DNA of 14,652 nt from Stephanodiscus triporus (taxonomy: Eukaryota > Bacillariophyta > Thalassiosirophyceae > Thalassiosirales > Thalassiosiraceae). Every line of letters starts with the position of its first letter. The first letter of the stretch is position 1. Made by a program: the position numbers and the translations under genes. The DNA lies in NCBI GenBank assembly GCA_036939755.1, contig JALLAZ010000510.1, positions 1 to 14,652 on the forward strand, read 5' to 3'. Shown here piece after piece: positions 1 to 7,734 of the stretch. Below the pieces are notes generated by a model, which saw nothing but the letters and a program-made list of their open reading frames with translations, did no database searches and had not been told where the DNA came from.

Positions 1-234
1 TGCCATGCATCGTGCCTCAAGTCGTAACGAACCTAGGTCCAGTCACGTGACTTGAAGTGGCAAAAATTTGGGTGAGAGTCTACTTTCAATGTGAGGAGGA
101 ACTAATATATCATTCCCGCCACTTTCAATTTTTACTCTTGGGCATTTTTCTGTCCTTCGTCCGCCCCCTTTGGCCCCCTACCTCACTTCTTCCCTTCTCC
201 CCCGCCCGCCCCTCACTTACTCCACGGACTCACG
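1..234 (+). promoter_or_regulatory. Upstream region of the TMEM223-like gene, with a CACGTG palindrome
   Basis: No gene is supported here. A 10-bp perfect palindrome, GTCACGTGAC, lies at 42-51, about 185 bp before the ATG; CACGTG is the core of G-box/E-box sites bound by bZIP and bHLH factors. From about 160 to 230 the strand is strongly pyrimidine-rich (runs of C and CT), which would make a pyrimidine-rich 5' leader. The open frame from 57 runs across this tract but has no protein-like composition. The regulatory role is inferred. Confidence 0.35.
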
Positions 235-1314
235 ATGAATGCTTGCCATGTCGCGTCAAGTTTGGTGGGGGCAAGACACCGAGGCCTATGCTGCTTCTAT
301 CGTCTACACCACGGCCCCCTGAGAAAAGTTGGTGCATTCTTACCAACAACACGAGCTTCCTCCTCATCTAATTTTGACGACGACTCACCGGAAGAAGTTG
401 AAAGGAAGTGGAGGCTCCTCTACCATCGCAATCCTTCGAGAAATACCTCTCCTCGTAGCTTGTTTGGAATGTCTACATTTAATCTGTTGTATTGGACGTG
501 GTACGTGGTTGACTTCACCCCTGCGATCAATGCCTCGGCCGAAAAAAAGGCTGCGATAGGACAGATCGACAAGCAAACTTTAGAGCTGCTGCTTGTTGAT
601 CCAACTATGGGTTATCTTGGGCTGGGCGTGTCATCGATTATTTGGCTTGGGGCTTATTTGTACTCGAAGCAACTGGTTTCCGCGATCTGGGCGTCACAGA
701 CCACCGCTGGTGAAGGGGAGGAAATCCTATTGGCTGTGTCAACTCTAAAATTGCCATTCCTGACGCAACCGAAAGTTCTCCGAAAAGTAGTTTATGATCC
801 GGAAACCAACAACTTCGATGGAGAAGGAGAAGCAGTGCAGTTTACAGAATCAGAGATTAGGTCCACGGCGAATATTTATGCGCCAGGAGAACTTGCTCTA
901 TCTGAAGACAGGAAAAAACATGATGCTATTGTCAGATTTGATGGTGATTTTAGTAGATTGAGAGGTTTTGTAGCGCTGAAGAAGGAAGACGAGAATGAAA
1001 ACGATGGACTCCTAGCATCCTTGCTTCAGCAGAAATATCTCATCGATATCAGCTCGGCAGATGAGGTGATGCCCAACGCAAGTCCTCTTCTTATGCGCTC
1101 ACTAGTTATGCAGGATTATCCATTGACGAGTGGTAACAAGGGGGAGTATAGTGGTGCAATGAAATCGAGAAACACTCCCGGCAGTGTGGCGATAAGGAGG
1201 AAGATGGGGCGAAGAAGTACTGAAAAACAACGTCCGGTGTCTCAGCTTGAAATGGTCAGAGGAATACTGAATGAATCAGTCAAACGCAAACAAGAAACTG
1301 GCAAGAGAACTTAA
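235..1314 (+). CDS. Two-span membrane protein, TMEM223-like (mitochondrial?)
   Basis: The predicted protein has 359 residues, is intronless and starts at ATG 235. Residues 1-45 are rich in Arg, His, Ser and Ala and almost free of acidic residues, like a mitochondrial presequence. Two hydrophobic segments follow, at about 75-97 (core NLLYWTWYVVDF) and about 124-150 (core LGLGVSSIIWLGAYLY), separated by a short hydrophilic loop. The rest is soluble, includes a stretch of probable beta strands (about 160-200), and ends in a basic tail. The topology (helical hairpin, then a soluble domain ending in a 'YLIDIS...LLMRSLV'-type segment) recalls TMEM223/TMEM70/TMEM186. TMEM223 is a mitochondrial inner-membrane factor for complex IV (COX1) biogenesis. 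The gene is well supported; the family assignment rests on topology and faint similarity. The stop is only 45 bp from the stop of the convergent kinase, so the 3' UTRs probably overlap. Confidence 0.8.
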   Translation: MNACHVASSLVGARHRGLCCFYRLHHGPLRKVGAFLPTTRASSSSNFDDDSPEEVERKWRLLYHRNPSRNTSPRSLFGMSTFNLLYWTWYVVDFTPAINASAEKKAAIGQIDKQTLELLLVDPTMGYLGLGVSSIIWLGAYLYSKQLVSAIWASQTTAGEGEEILLAVSTLKLPFLTQPKVLRKVVYDPETNNFDGEGEAVQFTESEIRSTANIYAPGELALSEDRKKHDAIVRFDGDFSRLRGFVALKKEDENENDGLLASLLQQKYLIDISSADEVMPNASPLLMRSLVMQDYPLTSGNKGEYSGAMKSRNTPGSVAIRRKMGRRSTEKQRPVSQLEMVRGILNESVKRKQETGKRT

Positions 1315-1359
1315 TTACAAGATAATATATTAATCGATTATGTCACTCCCATGTGTCCA

Positions 1360-2544
1360 CTACAAATCAAAACGGATGCTCTCAAATGATTTTAGAGTAT
1401 CATCCCCACTATGTAAATCAGCCATCCATTTTGGCTGTGCAGGTTTATACGGCGGCTCTATAGTTTTGCTCTCGAGAGACATCCAAATTGTTGTTTCATC
1501 ATTTGTGTGAAAAAATGAATGATTCCGTATGGATATATATCGCTTCTGCCCTATTTCTGTAGAATGGCATGTATTATTCAATTCGATTACACCATCCTGC
1601 ATACCAAGCCTGCTATCAGGGTCGATCGACAATAGCAAGGATATTAAGTCTTTTGCAGCCTCATCAATAGTCGGAGGAAAACAAATCTCCATCTTTCGAT
1701 TGGCAAAATCCAACACTCTCTGAACGGCAAGATGATCGCTAGCCGCATGAAATGGCGATTCCCCTACAAGCATGTGGTAGACTAGGCATCCAAACGACCA
1801 TATATCCATGGATGGTGATAAAGTATCATCATCATTACTGCCGCGTACCATTTCAGGTGATGCATAATCCGGATTGCCGACAAAGTCACTTGATTGTCCA
1901 GGGGGCGAACCTGTCGGCACCCACATCCTCAACTCCCCTTCATGCTCATGTGCTCTCAAAATAGCAGCCCCCCCAAAGTCTCCCAGTTTGATCTCGCCGT
2001 TTGGAAAGGTAAGGGCGATGTTTTGCGGAGATAAATCCCGATGAACTACTCCCCGCTGATGCAAATATTCAATTGCTCTAAGGAGTTGACCCGAATAATA
2101 CTCTACCCACGAGACGCACATTCCTGGAGACTCAGAGTCTATTGAGTTGCTCGCACATGACTGGATCAAGCTCAACAATGTCCCTCCGGCGCACAGTTCT
2201 AGAACGAAATACACGAAGCTCGCATCGTGAAAGCACAGGAATAATTTCATGAAGAGTTCAGACGGATTTTCGGCTCTCGAAGACAATACTTCGCATAAAA
2301 TGTGCTTCTCCATCAGGACTGCTTGGAGTTGATTGTGACGGAATATTTCGGACTTTGGGATCACTTTTATTGCATATCCGCGACTTTCGTGCTGCGACGA
2401 CGTATCGGCGACGGCAGTGGGATCTTGTTCGGCGGGTTTGAGCTCGGCGTAAATCACCGTGCCGAACCTTCCCTCTCCAACTGTTGGTCCGTATACAAAG
2501 TCCGATGGAGAATAATGGCGCTGATTGGATTTATCCATGCTCAA
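1360..2544 (-). CDS. Serine/threonine protein kinase, PDK1-like (AGC group)
   Basis: This is a 394-residue intronless kinase. In order it shows the glycine loop GEGRFGTV (23-30), ATP lysine K60 in AIK, helix-C glutamate E79, catalytic loop HRDLSPQN (168-175), DFG (189-191), SPE in place of APE (229-231), DIWSFGC (subdomain IX) and the late arginine in DPDSRLG. The stretches FVGNPDYASPEM and a VGESPFHAASDHLAVQRVLDF-like segment most resemble PDK1 (PDPK1), the phosphoinositide-dependent kinase that phosphorylates AGC kinase activation loops. Three things differ. The catalytic-loop lysine (PKA K168) is Ser172. The position of the PDK1 autophosphorylation serine, just before FVG, is Asp220. There is no C-terminal PH domain, only a short tail of about 45 residues with PPYKP. 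K60, E79, D170, N175 and D189 are all kept, so an active enzyme is likely. It shares a 278-bp upstream region with the divergent coiled-coil gene. It could instead be a diverged orphan AGC kinase. Confidence 0.9.
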   Translation of the reverse strand: MSMDKSNQRHYSPSDFVYGPTVGEGRFGTVIYAELKPAEQDPTAVADTSSQHESRGYAIKVIPKSEIFRHNQLQAVLMEKHILCEVLSSRAENPSELFMKLFLCFHDASFVYFVLELCAGGTLLSLIQSCASNSIDSESPGMCVSWVEYYSGQLLRAIEYLHQRGVVHRDLSPQNIALTFPNGEIKLGDFGGAAILRAHEHEGELRMWVPTGSPPGQSSDFVGNPDYASPEMVRGSNDDDTLSPSMDIWSFGCLVYHMLVGESPFHAASDHLAVQRVLDFANRKMEICFPPTIDEAAKDLISLLLSIDPDSRLGMQDGVIELNNTCHSTEIGQKRYISIRNHSFFHTNDETTIWMSLESKTIEPPYKPAQPKWMADLHSGDDTLKSFESIRFDL

Positions 2545-2822
2545 GGACGAAGTTGAAAGAGAAGGCGACTATGACACACCATACCATCATCGTACTACCG
2601 GACGGAAGAGAGCTGGCTTCAGTTCTACCGAGGACGGGCAATACTAGTAATTCCCATGTAGAAAATACCCTCCCATGTAGAAAATACCCCGACGGAGACC
2701 TCACTGTTCCACCACGCACCCAGTTGATGATATTCGTTGTGTTTTCACTCCTCCGGCTCATCGAGTGCCGGTAACCCAGCTTAGAGCACTCGGCGACAGG
2801 CTTCAAGGATCCACCGCCGAAG
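2545..2822. promoter_or_regulatory. Divergent intergenic region between the kinase and the coiled-coil gene
   Basis: These 278 bp separate two divergent start codons, so they should hold both promoters, possibly as one bidirectional element. An in-frame TAA at 2772-2774 precedes ATG 2823, which fixes 2823 as the first possible start of the rightward gene. A tandem 19-bp duplication (listed separately) is the only clear structure. I see no convincing TATA box. Confidence 0.5.
2652..2689. repeat. 19-bp perfect tandem duplication
   Basis: The unit TCCCATGTAGAAAATACCC occurs twice in direct succession (2652-2670 and 2671-2689) with no mismatch. It lies about in the middle of the divergent promoter region. 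It could be a recent slippage product or a doubled factor-binding site. Confidence 0.9.
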
Positions 2823-5038
2823 ATGAACCCTCCTCATACCGTCGTCCACGAACCCACGGCCGCCCGAACGCGATCCCGCCAGAGCCGCTCGACGATGCCG
2901 ATCGCGAGCAACGACGCTACCAATGACGCGGATGCGCGCCCTGGCGCTCCGCCGGATCACTATTTCGACGAGATTGACGATGCGATGGAAACGCGCGGCG
3001 AGGCCGAGGGAGCGGGCGATCGGGGAGGCGTGGATGCGCCGTACGACGCGCCGGCGACGGACGCCTCCGAGGAGCGCGATGACGAGGAGAAGGGCGGCAG
3101 CAATGACGCCTATGGCGCGGAAAATGCGGGAACGAGCGAAGGCAGCGGACTTTCAGGGGGACAGATTTTTGCGAATAGAGACGACGCCGTTAATCCGAGC
3201 GATGATTCAGGCGTTGATCCAAGTGGTACCGCGAGTAAATACTTCAGCGCGACCAACGAGAACGACGGCGACGAGGGATCGGTGGACGGTAGTTGGAAAG
3301 CCACAACCTCGAAGGGAGGGAAGTCTTCGGGATCCAGGAATCATAAGCAGGATGATTTTGTCAAGAACGGAGCTCGCGTCAAAGCCATCCTTACATCAGC
3401 ACTACGTGCCGTTGTTGATGGGATGTCATCCAATACGGCAGCGCATTCCGGCGATAGAAAGGTCAGAATTGAATCCCAGCGTGATGGAACGCTCAACGAC
3501 GATGATGGCCATGCTCGAAAGAATGCACAGACGAAGGCAAAATATGCTCATGTTCTGGAACTCGCGCACGAGAAGGCAGGAGAGTGCATGGCTCTGAAGC
3601 GGGTGAGAATCCATTCCGTTGAGCCTTCTTTCACTTGCTGAGCAATTCATCACTTACTGACGTAATTGCATATTAAATGCTCGACATGTCCCCCCAGAAG
3701 CTCAATGAGTCGCAATCTCTGGTAGAAATTTTACAGAACGAAAGTTTGGCCTCCCAAGATGCCAACACTCATCTCAAGACGAGGATCGATCAGACGCGTG
3801 AAGCCCTCCAAATCGCAGGAGCAAATGCTGCCAACGCACGCGCCGAAGCAGATGCCTCCAACGCACGTGTCGAATCGCTCACGGGCCAATTGAACGATTT
3901 GCAGTCCGTGATCGAGGAAACGAAGCGCGGGATGGAAGTGGTACGCAGGGAACACGACGAGGTATCTCGTGCAGCTCGTTCTATCGAAGGTCGATTGATT
4001 CAAGTGGAGTCGGAGCTTATCAGAGCCGCACGAGTGAAGAAAGATGCCGTGGAGGAGCGCGATGTCTTGAAAAGGCGCACCGAAGAGTCAGAGAAGCTTG
4101 CGAGGGAACTACAAGACAAGGTCGACGATTATCGCGACAAAGTTCGCATGATGAAGAAGGATATGCTCGAGATGGAAGAGTTGGAGAAGGTTCGATCTGA
4201 CAGGACCCGCAGAATCGAACTCGAGGTGAAAAATGCTCGAGCCGGCTTGCTCGAAGCGACTTCTGCTGTCGCGGAGGCAGAATCAACAGTTACGTCGCTT
4301 CGAAGCGTCGTCGAGGAATTGCGTAGCGAGAACGAATGCCTCCACGATCAAATGAATGCAATTCGCGACGGCCACACCAAGGATCGAACCAAACAAAATG
4401 AAGCTCAGAGCGTTGCAGAGAGGGAAGCGCAGAAGTGGAAAATTAAGTGTGAAGAGAAGGACGAGGAGATCAGGAAATTGACGATGGATAAGACATCTTC
4501 AGACGCGGAAGTCGCTGCTCTGAGGAGTCGGGTGGCAAATATGGAACGCAGAATCAATGATTCAAGCAAACAGTTGTCTCAGTTGGAAAACACGTCTTCA
4601 GCATCATCTTCCGTCACTCCACATACGTCCAACAGCCTCGGTCTAATCGATTCTTTAAGTGCCAATGTACCCGTCGTCTCCGACGAAACCAGAAAGCGAA
4701 AGATTGTAGCTGAGCTTCCAATGCGAGAGACGTTTTCAAAGACGACACTCAGTGAGACTTCTCGGCAGCTTACCTACTCCTACACAAAAGAAAATCTGCC
4801 GAATGCGAACATGCCGGATCAACATCAGACAGGTGGGTCGCTTTACGGCGTGCCAGCACGCAAAGTTGGTACGACCAGAAACAACTGCTGCCTTTGTTCA
4901 AAAGAGGGGGGCATGATGTTGAGGTGCCAATGTGGAGACATCGGCTGCAACATGCGAGGTCACGCTATATGTATCGGAAAGTTCCGCGATTCCGAAAAGA
5001 ATGACTTTGGCCCTACTATTTTGTGTGGCCGCATGTGA
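2823..5038 (+). CDS. Coiled-coil protein with C-terminal Cys/His zinc cluster (two exons)
   Basis: Two exons, 2823-3602 and 3698-5038, join in phase 0 to encode 706 residues. Exon 1 (residues 1-260) is low-complexity and acidic, rich in Asp, Glu, Ala, Gly and Ser, so probably disordered. From about 230 to 555 the protein is a charged heptad-type coiled coil rich in Glu, Lys, Arg, Leu and Val. A Ser/Thr linker follows, with a basic RKRK near 592 that could be a nuclear signal. At the end sit C657, C658, C660, C670, C672, C677, H682, C685 and C703, spaced like the start of a PHD-type finger (C-x2-C ... H-x2-C). The final C-x2-C pair is incomplete because the protein stops at CGRM. I do not recognise an ortholog. 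The upstream in-frame stop at 2772 and the ATG after CCGCCGAAG support the start. A chromatin reader or structural role is only a guess from the zinc cluster. Confidence 0.8.
3603..3697 (+). other. Intron of the coiled-coil gene (95 nt)
   Basis: The donor is CGG|GTGAGAAT, the acceptor is TGTCCCCCCAG|AAG, and a branch-point-like TACTGAC lies at 3655-3661. Both exon ends are in phase 0 (Arg260, then Lys261), and the coiled coil runs through the junction. Without splicing, the first exon stops at 3641. Length and donor match the introns of the methyltransferase gene in this window. Confidence 0.88.
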
Positions 5039-5390
5039 GATTGAGTCGGTTACATTCATGTTTTGAAGCAACAAACACAGCATTGGACATCAGATCGATA
5101 GGAGGGGCGATCAATTTGTTTATTTTCAAAGTCTCATGATGTGTTGGAGGAGTACACTTACTAAATATAAAAGCATACTTTAGCACTATTTTTACAATGT
5201 GTAAGAAGTAGATAATTCTAGGTAGATGTGTGTTTTTAGTAAGTACCCAAAGGATACATAAAGTATATCCAATGGTGCCGATAAAATACGTCGGAATCAG
5301 TACTTTCTGAGCTGTTAGCCCAAACGCTAATTTTCAATTCCATGCAAGCTCTCAATTGCGACAACACAGTTCGAGCATCATTGCTGCTCA
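5039..5390 (+). other. Intergenic: 3' UTR of the coiled-coil gene and upstream of the pseudogene
   Basis: The stretch is AT-rich and has no credible coding potential. A TATA-like TATAAA lies near 5166, within AAATATAAAAG, about 220 bp before ATG 5391; it could be a leftover promoter element or part of a polyadenylation region. I see nothing else. Confidence 0.5.
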
Positions 5391-5748
5391 ATGACGGACG
5401 ATACTCCCACCTGCAAGACACCGCCAGCCGAGCCAATGAAGGCGCCAGTCCAGGATTCTTCTTCTGGCGGGACGTACCCCCCCAAGGCATCGCTCGCACC
5501 CACCGTGACTCCTGTACCCGATACGCTCATGCCAATGTCCCCGGCAATGATGACGTTGACGACAACAATGACGACGATCCCGTTGCCGTTGTTCAATGCA
5601 GGACCTAAAAGACCGCCATTGGGCATCTTAGCCGACAACAATGGTGGCAGTGCCGAGGCAGTCCTCCACAACAATGATGACAATGACGAGAAAATCATCA
5701 GCAACATCAATGCAACAATAGCTAACAGCAGAATCAAACACGGAGTCG

Positions 5749-5789
5749 ACGCGTCAACAGATGCACGCGTCAACAGACGCACGCGTCCC
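5749..5789 (+). repeat. 16-bp tandem duplication that shifts the frame
   Basis: The units are ACGCGTCAACAGATGC (5749-5764) and ACGCGTCAACAGACGC (5765-5780), followed by the partial copy ACGCGTC from 5781. The full units differ at one base. The upstream frame dies at TAG 5790-5792, while the next frame opens inside the repeat. Removing one 16-bp unit joins ...GVDASTDARV directly to PRTVTPVNFDEANN..., which is strong evidence that the extra copy broke a once continuous frame. Confidence 0.9.
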
Positions 5790-5859
5790 TAGGACTGTTA
5801 CTCCTGTCAACTTTGATGAAGCAAATAACAAATATGTTGGCAATTTAAATGTCAACAAG

Positions 5860-5880
5860 GCAATTGCCATGGGCAATTGC
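5860..5880. repeat. Small inverted repeat inside the pseudogene
   Basis: GCAATTGCC (5860-5868) and GGCAATTGC (5872-5880) are perfect 9-bp inverted arms around ATG. It lies within former coding sequence and is probably incidental. Confidence 0.6.
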
Positions 5881-7323
5881 AACAGCAACAAAAGGGAGAC
5901 TCGTGAGAGCAGCGATGATGATCCTACCATACTCCATGTTCCAAGGAAATCTCTCTCTACCAATTTGGTAATGATCCCCATGGATGATCTCTACCTCTAA
6001 AGCACATTGATTGGTCGCTGGTCGCATAAAGAAGTTCTAGGACATCAAGAAGAAATTTGGCTAATGAGGCAACAAAGGATGAACACTATTTTTGTTCTTC
6101 TCAAGTCAGGACCCTTCCCGGACATGAAAATGTACCACCACTCAGAGCTGGTGATCGTGTTAGATTCAAGCATATTCCAAGAAGTTTGCATCTCAACCGG
6201 AAAGGCGACCTTCTTGTCACTGGTGATGTATACATTGCACCTATTGTTGCCAAGCAAGATGTCCCGAACAAATCTTCCAAGCAGGCATCGACTCATTGGT
6301 GTCCAATTTCAAAGTCAAAAGAATGTGCACAAACTGAGAAGAAGATGTTCAAGTTTTGGTTGGATATGGCCATGAAATATTGCATTGATTACCTTCAGGG
6401 AAAGACTGCCAATGTATCTCCGCCTCCTTGTCCCCTCCCGGAATCGCTCACGGAAAAACTTGATGGAACTATACGGATATACGCAGGCCACTATCCCCCA
6501 ACATCTCAAAACAACTTGGGCTATGTTCACCCGCATACAGGTAGCCCGACAGCAAAGACAAACAAGATAATCTTTGATGCAATTAATTCATGTCTTCCCA
6601 CTAATTGCAAGTTAACATTTGGAAAAATGTACAACTTATTTTCTGACCTATGCCAGTTTGAAATGCCATTGTATATTGATGGCAAAAAATTTAACTTTGA
6701 ACAGCATTTCTCAATCTCCTCACAAACGATGAACGTGCTGCATGGTGGTGTCTTACCATCAACTATCTGAAGTGGAGATACATCAATGCGATCAAGAACG
6801 GTGTCCATCGAGCCATCATCATGGAATTTGGGAGATTGCCTAAGAAATATTGGCCGGAGCTGCACAAGAAAGCCATAAAGAAGGCTCTCAAACACATCCT
6901 GGATATCGAGAATCAAGTCGTGAAGTTTGATCTTGAAATCCTCATTTCTCGTCAGTCTTCTTTGGAACTGACGACAAAGACGTCATTGAAATGGAGAAGG
7001 TAATCAAAGCAAGTCAGGGGAGGATCATCATGGGAAGGATTGTGAATAACATCATGCAAAACTGCAATAACATCTTGGTGCAAAATTGTATGGAAGAGTT
7101 GCTTTATTTCCTCCGGGTATATCCAAGAAAGGAAGAACGTGAGATTAGTAAACTGGCATAGCGTTCCTCCATGTGTCTTGTCCTATTACAAAAATTTGAA
7201 GGACAACATTGCCGCATATATAAGTTGCAATGGCAGTAAAGTCAATGTCGAAGACATCACTATTCAACACATGTTGAGATTCGTTTGTCACAGAGGTGGT
7301 CTAACGAAAAAGGCAGAATGCAC

Positions 7324-7680
7324 TCCGCAGAGACACATGCCAAACAAAGCAAGGCAAAGAAGGAAAGAGAGGTATCCACAGAGACCCGTGCCAAAATCAG
7401 CAAGGCGAAGAAGGGCAAAGTGCACTCTATCAAGACCTGTTCCAAAATCAGTGAGGCAAAGAAGGGCAAAGTTAAGTCCGCAGAGACACGTGCCAAACAA
7501 GGCGAGGTGAGGAAGGGCACAGTGCAGTCCGCAGAGACCCGTGCCAAAATCAGCGAGGCGAAGAAGGGCAAAGCTCACTCCGCAGAGACTTGTGTCAAAA
7601 TGAGTGAGGCAAAGAAGGGCAGAGTGCACTCTACCAAGACCCGTGCCTAAATGAGCAAGGCGACGACAGGTAAAGGACTG
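7324..7680 (+). repeat. Seven 51-bp (17-residue) NUMOD3-like repeats
   Basis: Seven direct repeats of 51 bp begin at 7324, 7375, 7426, 7477, 7528, 7579 and 7630. Each encodes a variant of SAETRAKISEAKKGKVH, for example SIKTCSKISEAKKGKVK. This matches the NUMOD3 pattern (S-x-E-T/H-x-x-K-I-S-x-A-x-K-G) and its 17-residue tandem period. NUMOD3 is a modular DNA-binding helix found beside GIY-YIG and HNH homing nucleases of phages and organelles. The seventh copy carries TAA (7648-7650) where the others have AAA (Lys), and reads through in the same frame to a unique tail ending at 7734. No nuclease domain is recognisable in this window. Confidence 0.85.
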
Positions 7681-7734
7681 GGCAGCATTGCTGCTGTGAA
7701 GACTTTGGCAGTTGTCCTCAATCTCTCGCTCTAA

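Larger units (their letters stand above)
5391..7734 (+). pseudogene. Decayed gene of unknown family with NUMOD3-like repeat tail
   Basis: Protein-like sequence continues across 2.3 kb but hops between the forward frames. The pieces are: 5391 to about 5780 (Pro/Thr/Asn-rich N-terminus from ATG 5391); about 5765-6000, then on past a TAA at 5998-6000; about 6030-6710; about 6705-6950 (reads TNDERAAWWCLTINYLKWRY); about 6940-7140 (reads GTDDKDVIEMEKV); about 7140-7305 (reads NWHSVPPCVLSYYKNLKDN); and 7312-7734, the repeats. At several junctions, adding or removing one base, or one copy of a 16-bp repeat, restores continuous protein. Examples are CATTTCTC near 6710 and A5 at 7307-7311. A second nonsense codon lies at 7648. 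Joined, the ancestor would have had roughly 780 residues. I do not recognise the body; the tail is NUMOD3-like. Unannotated introns could explain some shifts, but not the 16-bp duplication or the TAA in the repeats. Neighbouring genes are intact, which argues against general assembly error. Confidence 0.75.

Noticed and set aside
2923..3597. Long Arg-rich frame (224 codons) on the plus strand
   Set aside because: It is the +1 shadow of exon 1 of the coiled-coil gene. Its Arg/Met/Thr composition follows from GC-rich Asp/Ala codons, and it does not join the coiled coil in exon 2.
5378..5782. Minus-strand hydrophobic frame (134 codons) that looks like a membrane protein
   Set aside because: Its Val/Ile/Gly runs are the antisense of Asn/Asp/Thr repeats on the plus strand. 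It opens at GTG, and the sense frame connects with the downstream pseudogene.
6937..6955. TCATTTCTCGTCAG as a real splice acceptor explaining the frame change
   Set aside because: The only nearby donors would make an intron of about 36 nt, far shorter than others here, and coding-like sequence fills the supposed intron. Kept as a frameshift.
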